From Simmondsia chinensis (Eukaryota; Streptophyta; Magnoliopsida; Caryophyllales; Simmondsiaceae), in the NCBI GenBank assembly GCA_018398585.1, contig JAGTTD010000015.1:28043478-28107477 (forward strand): a stretch of DNA of 64,000 bases, in the 5' to 3' direction. The notes under the pieces are model-generated. The model was not told where the DNA came from. It ran no database searches and saw only the letters and a program-made list of their open reading frames with translations. A program made the translations under genes and the position numbers. Below, in pieces: positions 1 to 11,039 of this stretch; the stretch's first letter is position 1; the number at the start of each line of letters is the position of its first letter.

Positions 1-587
1 AGTCTAATTTCTCTTGGCAATGAGAAAATAGATAAATAAATAAAAACAAATCTTATATTAAAAGAAAAAAAATATAATTAAATGTTTAGATTTAAAAAGT
101 ATATAATTGCTTATAATAAAAGAAAATTCCAAATTGTTAATTTTATTTTGACACTAAAATTGTTAATTTTATTAATATCCTAAACTTTAGTTAAAATAAT
201 TTGTAGATTCGTTAGATCGAATATATTTTAAAACTAATATGTATAATAATAAAAAAAAAAGGATCTTATCCGATTAGTTAAGAATCTGCGAGCACACGCT
301 AATAACATGAAGGCCTCTTCATGGCAAAATATCTCAGACGATAATCACAACAGAAACATTAACGGAACTAACGGCACGTAACAGAAAAAGTAACAGAAGC
401 GATGCGCAATTCCAACAAAGTCAGTTAACATCCAGCTGCCGGTTACAGGTCATTCAAATTTCAAAAACCACAGGTATAACTCATACTCTAAAGTGACTGA
501 TCCACCTACTACCTACCTAACCGGTTTATACCAAGAAGCACTGTTATATTGAGATGTGATATCAAAGTAAAGGAGATCGGACGGTAA
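1..587. other. AT-rich flank downstream of the VOC gene
   Basis: No gene or clear repeat boundary is seen here. The part next to the stop codon is less AT-rich and probably holds the 3' UTR of the VOC gene, but no convincing poly(A) signal was identified. Confidence 0.4.
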
Positions 588-2548
588 TTAAGCTTCCACG
601 TCAGCAGGTTTGATTATGGGGGAGGAGATCACCCAGACGAAGCCAAAGGGGTCCTTCACGTGACCTACGCGCCCACCGCCCTCGGACTCCATCACTCCTC
701 CTGCAGCTACAGCTCCGGCTGCGACTGCCTTGGCGATGGCAGCATCAACATCGTCAGTCTCTAAGCAGAAGACGCAGTTTTGACCACCCGATTTGGTCCT
801 GAAAGTGTAAAATAAAACGTGTTTCAATGCTTTAAAATGGACCGTCTAACTATTACACCAAATCAAATAGTTAGTTTCAACGTTATTCTAGGAACTCATT
901 TAATAATGTTATCTTTAAACATGATTAGATTCCTTTAACGAAGCATCATATACATTGTTTAATTAGATATTAAACTTCCGATAATGTTCCCTCTATAAAT
1001 TTAGTACGGTTATTTATGAAAGTGAACTAATATTTTGTTCATCTTAACAAATTGGTCCACCTATAATTAAAGCTAAGTTAATAATATAAATTTTAATAGT
1101 AAACCAAATACAGACTTGTTCATTGATCAAATTCAAATCTATCAAAGACTAGTAATTAAAAAAATGCCATTATAACATAACTTTAATTATATTTTATAGG
1201 ATTAAACTAATAAAATTAAAATGTCATATGAACGAAATTAGCAAGAAATGAAGGATAAAGCTATACATTATTCATTCTTCAGACAATATATTAATTTTTA
1301 ATTTTCCAAAAACTACCATAGTTTATTTTGCAGCCCACTACATAACCCAAAAGATACTAAAAACTTGAAGGTTGACATTACTAACTTAGATCTTGATCTA
1401 CTCTTATACCAAAGAGGACAACAACACGCCATCACCGGATTCCATTAGAACTCCGAAATTTAGCGTGCTTGAGCGAGAGTAGTATCAGGATGGATAACCT
1501 CCTGGGAAGTCCTCACCCTCAGATTGGGGCACTGGGAAACAGCCTCTTTTCAGGTTAACACCCTAAAGGGGGAAGGTTGCGTACATCCGTCCCCCCCAGA
1601 CCTTGCGTAGGCGGGTGTCCTTGAGGCACTGGGTATTTTCCTTATCTTGATCTACTCTTACACCTTAATGAACACATAAAAAAACTTTACAAATCCTGCA
1701 AGAGAAAGATTGGAATAGTTTACTGCCGTTTGAAATTGTGTATGAAATATGTAGTTGTGGTCTCAAGAACGCCACAGATCTACTAAAAAGGTAGCTACGT
1801 AACCAGGAGCAACAAACTTAGATGAATACACAACATGAGGATAGAGAGATCGAAGAATTAGTCATAGTCAGAAACCACTTCAACAAGAAGATCAACGCAG
1901 AAAGCAAGCTCGAGATCAGTATTGTAAACAACAAATTTACAAACTTAAAGTACTAATTTAAATAAATTTACAAACACGAGAGACAAATTTGTATAAAAGA
2001 ACACATTATAAATTAACTCAAACAAATTTAAAAACCTCATGAACATACCGTATAAATAACAAATCAGAGATATCAAAAACACAAATATGTAAATATAGAG
2101 AGAGAAGACATATAACAAAGTTACAAATATAAGAAATTAATTTAAACATGAGAAAACATATAAACTAATTCAAACAAACTTAAAAACATCAGGAAACAAG
2201 TCGTATAGCTCAGAGAAATCAAAAAAACAAAGATATAAAGAGAGAGAGAGAGAGAGAGTCAGCTTACTCAGTAACCACTTCAATCGGCATATCAGAAACA
2301 CAAAACACAGCAGAAGCTATCTTCAAATCAGCAGTTAAAATCAACGGAGTCTCATGATCAGCCTTCCTCTTCGGATGCATCACACGGTTTATCTCTTCAG
2401 CGCCAAACGCGTCCTTGTAGAACTGAACGGCGTCGTTTGCCTTCGGTGCCGGGATCGGAAGGCGCGGCCTGAAAGCTGAGAAGCTGACCGGCTTTGAAGC
2501 GCCATTGTCGACGGTTGGAGGTTGGGCTTGTGGTTGAGGTTCCGCCAT
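588..2548 (-). CDS. VOC superfamily (glyoxalase/bleomycin-resistance-like) protein, two exons
   Basis: Exon 1 is 2548-2268 and exon 2 is 798-588, both on the minus strand; together they encode 163 aa. The splice is clean: donor GTAAGCT at 2267-2261, acceptor TTTCAG ending at 799. The split codon GA|G restores ...EVVTE|TKSGGQN. The start was chosen as the ATG at 2548-2546 because it has a good context (CC ATG GC) and the protein N-terminus MAEPQPQAQ matches the family; the open frame upstream to 2737 is 5' leader. The fold shows in two halves: an N-terminal half with NDAVQFYKDAFGAEE and a C-terminal half with DDVDAAIAKAVAAGA and KDPFGFVWVISSP. Length and layout match the plant At5g48480-type proteins (about 166 aa), small VOC proteins without a firmly known substrate. 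The classical VOC metal ligands are not obvious, so catalysis should not be assumed. The intron (799-2267) holds a complete 5S-headed SINE. Confidence 0.9.
1411..1643 (+). mobile_element. 5S-headed SINE, copy A (intron of VOC gene)
   Basis: The head from about 1433 matches plant 5S rRNA (CCGGATTCCATTAGAACTCC, then the box A region and the box C region CCTCCTGGGAAGTCC). It is followed by the Au/RTE-type body (GGGAAACAGCC, GCGTACATCC, AGACCTTGCG) and TTGAGGCACTGGG. A 21-bp target-site duplication with one mismatch flanks it (1390-1410 and 1644-1664, containing TCTTGATCTACTCTTA). The intact duplication defines both ends and shows that the copy is a discrete retroposition product. Confidence 0.9.
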
Positions 2549-2675
2549 GGATGAGAGAGAGAGAAAGCCTGTAGAGAGAGAGAGAGTGTGAAACCCTAGG
2601 AGGAAGAAGAGGAGAGAGAAGAGAAATGGATAGAGAGAGAAAGGAATGGTGGAAAGGTTGGGGTTATTTATGGAA
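2549..2675 (-). promoter_or_regulatory. Putative core promoter and 5' leader of the VOC gene
   Basis: Reading the minus strand, a TATA-like CATAAATAAC lies at 2672-2663, about 115 nt before the start codon. This would place transcription start near 2635. The leader in between is rich in CT repeats, which appear as GAGAGA on the plus strand at 2550-2640. CT-rich leaders are common in plant genes. The placement is inferred from motif and spacing only. Confidence 0.4.
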
Positions 2676-2937
2676 GCGCGGAAGCGGAACCGTCTCATGC
2701 ATCGTCTCATTCCTCTTTTTTTTTTTTTTTTGAACATTGTCTCATTCCTTTATTACATTATTACATTTTTTATTTGTTAAATTATATATTGATATCCTAA
2801 AATTTAATATATTATTTTTTTAATTTATAAATTTTAAATATTATTTTTTATTTTAAAAGATTACATAAATTTAATAAAATAATTTGAATAGTAATGTATA
2901 ATGATTAGGGATGGTAATGGAACGGATAAAATTTGGG

Positions 2938-3569
2938 ATAATATTTTAAAATAGTACATTTTGATATTTTTATTCTCAAGATAACACTTGAAAATTCAAA
3001 AGTACGAAAATACCACGCAAAAATTAAGAATTATCAAAATAGCACGTCGAATCAGCATGATCTTGCCACTTAAACAATGGCATTTCGGTCATTTACTTTT
3101 TTTAAAATTAAAAAATAGAAAAAAATTTTTTTTTTACTGTAGGAACAACCTTTCACCAAAATTTTAAAAAATATTTAAGGATACTAAATTTTTAATATTG
3201 TATTATATAAATACTATTATTTGATATGTCAAAATTTATCAAAACTTTAAAAATTTATTGTAAGAAAAATGAATATTTATTTTTATTATTGTTATTATAT
3301 ATCTAAATTTATATGTTATACAAAAAATTAGGCAACATTAAATTTTTTTAAAAATTTTGGTGAAAGGTTGTTCCAACCATAAAAAAATTATTTTTTTAAT
3401 TTTAAAAAAGTAAAATGATCAAAATGCCATTGCTTATGTGGCAAGGGTATACTGACTGGGTATGCTGTTTTAGTAATTTTTAATTTTCGCATGTTATTTT
3501 GATAATTTGAATTTTTGAGTTCAATTTTGGAAATAAAAATGTCAAAATTGTGTTATTTTAAAAAATCAT
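2938..3569. repeat. Large foldback (inverted repeat) element, about 630 bp
   Basis: The left arm begins ATAATATTTTAAAATAG and the right arm ends GTGTTATTTTAAAAAATCAT. Along the arms the pairs AACAACCTTTCACCAAAATT (3148) and TTTTGGTGAAAGGTTGTTCC (3355) mirror each other, as do GCCACTTAAACAATGGCATT and AATGCCATTGCTTATGTGGC. Arms are close to 290 bp with a short loop near 3240-3290. No ORF is present. It resembles a non-autonomous foldback/MITE inserted in the TACCC-rich element around it. Confidence 0.75.
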
Positions 3570-3604
3570 AATAAAATCCGCTACCCGCTTGTACCCACCA
3601 TGTT

Positions 3605-3638
<34 letters not shown>

Positions 3639-4175
3639 AGGGGTATGGGTATAAATGGGGTGGGTAATGGGTATAGTTTCGGTGTACCCACCCATACCCA
3701 TCACGAGTATGGGGCGGGTACGGGTATAATTTCGTACCCACCCCGCCCCGCCCCACTCCATACCCACTCCACCCACCTCATACCCGTCATATCCGCTTCA
3801 TTTTGTACATATTTAACCTTCAAATTAAAAATACATGTTTAAATTTAGTAACCCAAATTATTTATCAATGTTATAAAAAAATGTAATTATTTTTTAAAAA
3901 TAATATTAAACAACTAATATGAGCGGGTATAGATAATTATTTTCTACACACGTTAGGGAGGGTATGGGACTGATAACGGATACCCATTGGACATCCGCTA
4001 GTAATGGGGCGGGTATAGGTATGGGTTTGTACCCACCGGGGTGGATACGGATATCCAATTCATACCCATGGTGGGTAATAAGGTGGGTATGGGTATAACA
4101 TTTGAGTGACAGGTATGGATATAAAGGAGACACCTCCCGTACCAGCCCCCCCCCCCACCATAGCCATGTCCCTAG
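3570..4175. repeat. TACCC/GGGTA-rich dispersed element with G31 homopolymer
   Basis: Degenerate, repeated TACCCACC / GGGTATGGG motifs run from 3585 to 4150 and include a perfect run of 31 G residues at 3607-3637. The ends look like weak inverted copies: TAGGGATGGTAATGG at about 2905 and, on the minus strand, TAGGGACATGGCTATGG at about 4175. The element may therefore span 2905-4175, with the large foldback inside it. Plant hAT-type non-autonomous elements often have this kind of composition, but the class is an inference. Confidence 0.45.
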
Positions 4176-4462
4176 CAACGGTGCAAAATAGGCTCCGTTT
4201 TTATCTCCTATATTATTATTTAAACTATTTTATTAAATATACATAACTTTTTGGATTAAAAATTATTTCACATAATTCGTAGATTAAAAGATTAATACAT
4301 TATATCTTAAAATAGTAATATGTAATTTACCCTTACATTTTAAAATGGATAATGTTATTGTTGGATCAAAATAATTGTATTATTATATTATTTTAAGATA
4401 ACCTTATCATTGTTATTTTTTATAAGTTATATTATTTTCTTTATAACAATAATTTTTATCTA

Positions 4463-4821
4463 GGGTTATTTATGCCAAATGTCCCAATATATTGCATGTT
4501 GTGTCAATTTAGTCCTGAACAATTTAAAATGCATCAATTTAATTCTTTGATCAAATTTAAAATAAGTTAATAACGTTATTTTGAACTAAAAAATTATATC
4601 AAATGCAAGTAAACTTATTATAAATTCATCGTTTATTCAATTTAACCCAATTTATAACTGAACCATTGAAAATTTCAACAAAAACTTAACATAAATTTTG
4701 TTCTAAATATCAAATAGACACATTTTGAATTGTATAGAGAGACTAAATTAATACAATTAAGAGTAAAATGACTAAATTGACATAATAAATAAAGTACATT
4801 GATCTTTGACGTAAATAACAC
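4463..4821. mobile_element. Mutator-like MITE with 9-bp target duplication
   Basis: The terminal inverted repeats are GGGTTATTTATGCCAAAT on the left and, as reverse complement of the right end, GTGTTATTTACGTCAAAG; pairing continues inward through TGTCAATTTAGTC. A perfect 9-bp duplication TTTTATCTA flanks the element at 4454-4462 and 4822-4830. Nine bases is the Mutator-superfamily target length. The 359-bp element is AT-rich and non-coding. Confidence 0.75.
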
Positions 4822-5289
4822 TTTTATCTAACAGTAACACTGATTTTAAAATAAAATAAATTACATGTATATATTAGTATCCTGAGAGTGTATTTATTAA
4901 AAATTTTGAAGTATCACTATTTTCAAGACAACTTTTTGATTACAACTCTTTTTAAAATCACACCATTGATTTCAAAATAATAATTTTTATGGTAACAATT
5001 TTTTTTTTAAATAAATTAAATTATACATTATGCATTGGTATATTGAGGGTTGATTTATCAATTTTCTTCATTCATAAATATTTTAGTTTTAAAACTAAAC
5101 TATCGAATAAAATAGTTTAAATAATAGAGTATAAGGGTGCGAAATATATCTTTCATTCACATGTTCTTTATTGGTAGTGTCACAATATTACTGTTTGTGT
5201 TTGTGATAGTGTGAATAATGAGAGGACGGCAAATTTACCAAAAAATAACAATAAATTTTCAACTATCATTTGAACTAATTAATTAAGAA

Positions 5290-5402
5290 AAATGATGTAT
5301 ACCGCGAAAAAAGGAGGGTGCGAAGATGCACAAGCTAAGTTTTGAACCCCAACCCCACGCGTGTAGGGCACTTCCACCCCCCAACTGTGCTGCCAATCTC
5401 CT
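5290..5402 (-). mobile_element. Possible tRNA-derived SINE remnant
   Basis: On the minus strand an A-box-like TTGGCAGCACAGTTGG (near 5395) is followed by a B-box-like GGGTTCAAAACTTAG (near 5335). The spacing and GC-rich body suit a tRNA-derived SINE head. No target-site duplication was found, so the boundaries are approximate. Confidence 0.35.
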
Positions 5403-6871
5403 CATGAGTCATTTGAGTAAAATAAAATATTTAAACTTGTTTATGATAAAGTCACCTCTTATCCTGTTGTGTACTAGTTGCTCGTGATGTGTAGCACTAC
5501 TCTTTTATTAAATATAATAATATGATTTTACAAAATTCATAAACTATAAAGTTCATATATTAAAATCTCAACATATTTCTTCATCATTATTATAGACACA
5601 TATTTGATACATGGAATGTGACTTATTATCTGAAATTAATACATGTAACAATGTACACATACTTATTGTTCGAAAATAATGTGACTTTTAGTGAAATAAA
5701 CTTTCACAAATTTGCTTTATCATTTACACTTTTAATCTAATGATAACATTATTTTATTTCAGTCAATAAAGATTAAAAATTCATTTACATTAGATGTATT
5801 TCAAATTTACTTTTAATTTTAATTATAAAGTTGTTATTATTATTATATCAATAATATCAGAATATCAAACTGACTTGAAGTAAAAAATAATTGTATAATT
5901 TTCCAAAATCACCCATACTATAATATTATTACACATAAAATAGCATCATGTTGTTCTTTTCATAACAAAAATTATTATTATCTATGTTGGATAATAATTA
6001 AAAATTTTCACAAAGTTGTTCCCATATTAATATTTTTATTTTGCAAATAATACCCATTTTTGTTATTCTATATTTGTAATTTGTATTTAATACTATCTAA
6101 AATTAAAAATCAACTGAAATTAAAAGAGAATAATAAAATAATGAAAAGCAAAAATATAAGGAATAAAAAATAAAGAATAATATTAATTTTTATTGATATC
6201 TTGTAATACAATGTTTATCCTTTTTTCAGGTCGAACCACTTTGCTTTATATTGTATTATACTATTTTTTCTAATTTATACATATATTTATGTGTTATTTA
6301 TATTTTAATACTTTGATATTTTTGGAAATTATAACTTTATTGAACTATTAAAAATATCTCTAAGTTTTTATCGTATTAATAAAAATGTTCATCTCAAGCT
6401 TGATGACGTTATTTTTCATCTACAAAGCTGATGTGAGAGTTTGTTTTTATTAACACTACAATAAAATAACCTAAAGTGTATTTCAACATCTCTATTATTC
6501 TTATTTTATAAACATAAAATTTAAGATATTATATTATATAGAAACTATTTATTTTTGTTTAATTTGTTTATAATATAATTATTAAAGAGTATTTTTATGA
6601 GCACTTAAATATAAATTTTTTGAACATGGATTATTGAACCCACTTTTTAGTGTAATATTACAGTTATAGCCCTAAAAATGGGTCTAAATTGCAGCAGGCC
6701 TACTCTAAAGCTCATGTGCCGCTTTCTATGGGATTCTTGGGTTCCGGGTCCACCAATGGAAACGGCTAATTTCAACGGTTTGGTGGTAAGACCGAGATTG
6801 AACCGGACCGGTTGGGCATGGACCATTTTGTCTCATTAAGGAATGGTTAAAGGGTTTGGTTGGTTTGATAT
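5403..6871. other. AT-rich intergenic stretch
   Basis: No coding region is supported. Most of it is AT-rich. A less AT-rich patch at 6650-6840 (GAACCGGACCGGTTGGGC near 6794) stands out in composition but shows no ORF or recognised repeat. Confidence 0.4.
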
Positions 6872-7474
6872 GCTTTAAAATTTGGATAAGTTATAAAAAA
6901 TTCTCTTTCTTTTAATTTAAAAATAAAAATATTTTTTATAAATAAAAGTACTCATAAAATTTTTTTATTTTTAAAAATTTATTACTTAACCCTATGTAAT
7001 TTGTTTTGACTATTTTTTTCCTTAAAAGTGATGGGATTAAATATTTAATTTTATTTTAGAAGAGAATTTTATATTATTAGGCAAAAATTAAAAAAAATTA
7101 TATTTTTTGTAATATTTATAAAAATATAATTAATTTAATTAATTATAGAAATAATATTATAAATTTAGAGGATAAAAAATATTTTTGTATATTATAATAT
7201 TGCTACTATATAATTAATTTAAATAACAATTTTTGTAGATATAGAAGACTCCTTTTTTTTAAAAAATATGAAAAAAAATCCTTATTTTTCCTCAAAACAT
7301 AAAGTCTCTACCTAAAAATAAAACTAAATACTTAACTATTTTATTTTAATGGATAAAGCGATAAATTTTTAAAAGTAAGAGGGTTTAACGAGTTATTTTA
7401 TTTGTGAGGGGATTTTCTGTTATTGAAGCAAAAATTAAAGGAGTTTTTCATAATTTATCCTTAAAATTTTAAAG
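6872..7474. repeat. AT-rich foldback MITE
   Basis: The left end CTTTAAAATTTGGATAAGTT pairs with the right end, whose reverse complement is CTTTAAAATTTTAAGGATAA. Complementarity continues, with gaps, along arms of at least 80 bp. No coding capacity. Target duplication not resolved in the AT-rich flanks. Confidence 0.55.
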
Positions 7475-8572
7475 TAAAATTAATTGTTGGAGTTAAAATT
7501 TTGTCTCATATAGAAGAATTAAAAGAGAGAAGCCTTATTTATATCTCTGCTATTTGCTCAATTGCTTACTTATTTTTCTCCCACTAACATTTGCTACTTC
7601 TAAAATTATCTCTCTGCTTACCTAATTTTGCTCAACTGAGTTTTTTTTTTTTTTTTAGGGGGGGAGGGGATTGAGTTTTTCTCTAGAAATTAGTTTCAAG
7701 GATGCCCATAAAAAAAAGAAAAATGTATTCTCGGAAAAGCTTTCTCTCTTACAGTAACGACAGTCCCCTCACCCCCAAAGTTTAGTTCTCTTCAGTTATG
7801 GAATTGTCCAGATTTCTGAGCAATTGTAATGTATTATAGTCCCCTACTCTAGAGTATACTACAGTAGTGGAGGCCGTGTTAACCTTAGGGCAGGAGTGTT
7901 GTTTGGTCCCGCTGTACCAATGCAAAGGTATAAACGACTTTAGGACAGTGGTGAACTCCACGGCACGACAATAATTTTTGTCTTTCTAGATAAGTTCTAA
8001 TAAATCTTTCCCTTTATTTTTCTAACACGGGTCACTTCTCAAGAATCATTTATCATAAAAGCTTAGGTCTCGTTTCATTGCCATGTCATCAGCTGCCACC
8101 TCACCTTAATATTAGTTATTATCTTAGAATAAATAATCTAAGGTATGAGAGGATTATACTTGGATTGTTGGACTCCACTCTCTCTCTCTCTCAAAGCTCT
8201 TCTCTATCCTTCTCCCTACTCCTTCTCAATTACTATCCTAGTTACTTGATACACCTTTACAAATATATCTTATACAATTTGTAGAGACATATACTATACT
8301 ATACAATACCAAAATTGATTTCTATTGTGAATTCCATTGTTGATTGAGTTGAGCTGTGAATTGTCTATCAATATCAACTATGAATTGATTGATCAATTTG
8401 GAGCATTGGAGCTTATCACCACATAGATTGAATTTTTACGAGAAGTTGTATTTTTTGTGAATTCAATTATTGTGTCAACTTCTCACGAAATAGATACAAA
8501 GTATTTGGTTGTTGGGACGGGACATAGAATTTCCTTGAGAAGGCTAGTCAGAAATAAATGAATTAGAACTTC
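7475..8572. other. Gene-free stretch before the TRIM element
   Basis: Contains CT-microsatellite patches (8178-8193), homopolymer runs and GC-richer segments (7840-7970). No coding region or bounded element could be supported. A short open frame at 8078-8284 is low-complexity and has no recognisable domain. Confidence 0.4.
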
Positions 8573-9147
8573 AGTTGAATCATCAATATGTGAGTCTAGT
8601 AATTAGAATCTCATAAAGGAGTTGGGAGAAAATAAATCAACATATAAGTTTAGTAGATTACTCTACCTGATGCCAATTGGGTCTAAAATGAAACCGTAGT
8701 TGGTTTTATATGTAGATCTTGTATATTCTAACTCCGTGGGTATTTGAATTTGAAACTTAACATGGTATCAAAGCTGATGGATGATCTCGAGATCTTGTTT
8801 GACACACTGTGTCCTAGAAATGAGAGGTGTAATTAAATTTGTTGCATCGAAGGCCTCTCCGATGAATGTTGGATCCAATTGGCCGTAATTCCCAATTGGA
8901 CCAGAGAAGACGAGGGGTGCATTTGAAGTATACTCACATGTAAGGGAGAGTATTGAGGACTCTACATGTGAGTCTATTAGTTAGAATCCCACACAGGAAT
9001 TAAGAGAAATCAGAAATCAATGTATAAGCTTAGTGGATTGCTCCACCTAATGCCAATTGATGTTATGATGGAACTTACTTGGGTTTATTATGGATCTCAT
9101 ATATTCCAACTCCATGAGTCAAGGCAAAGGCCCAGGGAAATTTAACA
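8573..9147 (+). mobile_element. Complete TRIM retroelement (copy 1)
   Basis: Two direct LTRs, 8573-8762 and 8951-9147, share ATGTGAGTCTA, TAGAATC, ACTCTACCTGATGCCAATTG / GCTCCACCTAATGCCAATTG and end in TTAACA. A primer-binding site TGGTATCAAAGC (8763-8774), complementary to the 3' end of initiator tRNA-Met, follows the first LTR directly. A purine tract TAAGGGAGAG precedes the second. Flanks ACTTC (8568-8572) and ACTTA (9148-9152) look like a 5-bp duplication with one change. The 188-bp interior has no ORF, which defines a terminal-repeat retrotransposon in miniature that depends on proteins from elsewhere. Confidence 0.85.
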
Positions 9148-9258
9148 ACTTACCCCGGGGGGCTAGGTAAGTTACGTTCTGCGTTTTGAGGGAACTGGAA
9201 ATTTCCCGCATTCTACCAGCTTCCTCCCAGCCACACAAGAGCCCAAATCCCTACTTTT

Positions 9259-9704
9259 TGATGCAGTGCAAATAAGAAAATTAGAGAAATGAGAGGTTTG
9301 ATGACCTTCCTTTAATTTCTTATAGTTAAAACAATTAAGAAAACAAGAAAAATCGTTAACTCTAATTCATATAATCTGAAAGTAGGAGAAAACTCTAAAA
9401 TCAATGATAATAATCTCTAGAAAGTTGAATGCTAACTAAACCCTAGTCTTTCTCTTCTTTAAATAGAGAAGCTAATTGACATGTAATAAAAGACTAAAAG
9501 ATAAATAATAATTTGCTAATCTAAGCTAGAAGGCTTCAAATTGATGATAACTTTCTCAATCCGGTTCACCCTCTTCGCGTCTCTCTCCTCTATCCATGTC
9601 TCTCTTCCATCCCGCAAAGTAGCCCATATTCCCAAAGAACTTGATCCACCAAGTAACCCACCAAAGGCCCTGTGACTTGCCAAGATTAAGGTGCGGCTGC
9701 ATCA
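9259..9704 (-). repeat. Gypsy 3' LTR (family with TGATGCAG/CTGCATCA ends)
   Basis: This 446-bp unit has perfectly inverted termini TGATGCAG and CTGCATCA. On the minus strand a purine tract (CAGGGGAGAA) lies immediately before it, so it is the 3' LTR of the minus-strand Gypsy element at 9705-10960. A solo LTR of the same family is at 60443-60909, sharing the ends and an AAGAAGAGAAAGACTAG-like promoter region. Confidence 0.8.
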
Positions 9705-10960
9705 TTCTCCCCTGGTTGGAGAGAATTCATCCTCGAATTTGCTAATGGATCATCTGGGTCATTCTTGATAAGTTATGTCCCCACATGCCTAGCCTTCATC
9801 TCACCAAGCTTGCCTAGATGTGGACTGTGGACCCGGCTCGACAAGATGCAGGTTGTAACCTGCCCCGCCAAGACGCAGGCTTCATCATTCTCCTAGGCTT
9901 GGATAGAATTCCCCAACGATTCTTCCAGTTCATTCTCACCAAGTAAAGGGTTGCATCACTGTCACCAACATCTTGATTACTCGCCATCTTTCACAAAGGC
10001 TTCCAAGAATAGCGCATAAAGTGTATATCCCAATCTGACACAAATTTGGCGGGGATGTCATGCTTATACCCCTTAAGTAACCCTTCTTAGGTTTTGAACT
10101 CATTCTTCCACTCACCTTCTGGAGAAATACAACTCAAGTGGTATCCGTTTTTTAGACCCAACATGGCAGACACTATCAAATTCTGTAATTGGCGTAAAAA
10201 GTTATCCAATCTCAGAACAGGTAGTTGATAACATGTCGTGATCTTGTTGAAGGTCCTATTGTCAAGACATATTCGCCAAGTCTCGTCCATGGTTGGTGTC
10301 AAGATAGCTGATTCGCTCTTTAGGCTCTCTTGAATGAAAACCTTGGCGATTAGCTTCCAAACTTGGCCCCTAATATTTTCACGCTTCACAAGGCTCACTA
10401 GGTAATACGACCCTTTTGGTAAGACAAATCCTGTCACCCGATCAACCTAGTGTTGAATGCCTCTTGATAGGGGGAAAGAACTCGACAACCTTTTTGGGCA
10501 GACGTCCTTTGACAAATTTTCCTCCTCTTCGGGTAATTCACCCTGTTCGTCCTGGCACTCTTTGCCTATCTCGTTCTCGCCAACTTCCTCAACGAGCATG
10601 GCTCTACCCTTCGGATTCGAATTTTTGGTAACTGAACGAGGCTTTTTGTCTTTCTTAGGCAACAAGACTAACTTTGCGGCCCCAAACACAAAGCTGTAGG
10701 TGTTCCGCCTCCCATCATGGGTAGCGCCTTTGTCGAATCGCCATGGTCGTCCAAGTAACAAGTGGCACGCATCCATGCTAACCACGTCACACCATACCCC
10801 ATCCCAATATTATGGCCCAATTGAAAAGTTAACTAGACAATATTTTGATACTGTTACCTGGTCTCCTTTCTCGAGCCATGACAACTTGTAAGGGTTCGGA
10901 TGCTCTTCCGTCTTTAACCCTAGCTTTTGGACTGCTTCCTCGGATATGGCATTCTCACGA
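9705..10960 (-). pseudogene. Ty3/Gypsy pol fragment (protease and RT region), decayed
   Basis: Minus-strand frames encode Gypsy polyprotein pieces. 10785-10447 has MDACHLLLGRPWRFDKGATHDG and NTYSFVFG, the usual segment after the pepsin-like protease. 10437-10087 has ILTPTMDETWRICLDNRTFN, INKITxxY-like and KNGYHLSCISPEGEWKNEFKT, a degenerate start of the reverse transcriptase. Expected KKDG and IDLRSGYHQI motifs are altered and the frame is interrupted. The gag half and 5' LTR are absent; similarity stops near 10960, where the PMD/hairpin segment begins. The 9705-10087 stretch includes the tail of the element before its 3' LTR. It cannot encode functional enzymes. Confidence 0.75.
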
Positions 10961-11039
10961 GTGATTTAGCAAAATGGCAATGTTTAAAGAAAAAATTAGC
11001 AAAATGACACACCACAACATATACTAAGCGGAATGGAGC

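Noticed and set aside
1411..1643. Cassandra-type TRIM (a known plant LTR element carrying 5S sequence)
   Set aside because: No paired LTRs, primer-binding site or purine tract occur around any of the 5S-bearing units; their bodies match the RTE/Au tail instead.
2549..2737. N-terminal extension of the VOC protein upstream of its ATG
   Set aside because: The extension is Lys- and Ser/Leu-rich leader sequence derived from the CT repeats and lies over the proposed promoter; the downstream ATG has the better context.
3553..3842. Open frames across the G/C homopolymer region
   Set aside because: They translate to poly-Gly/poly-Pro and TACCC-repeat peptides on both strands; low-complexity artefacts.
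10416..10891. Plus-strand frames over the Gypsy fragment
   Set aside because: The minus strand encodes recognisable Gypsy motifs; the plus frames are antisense shadows.
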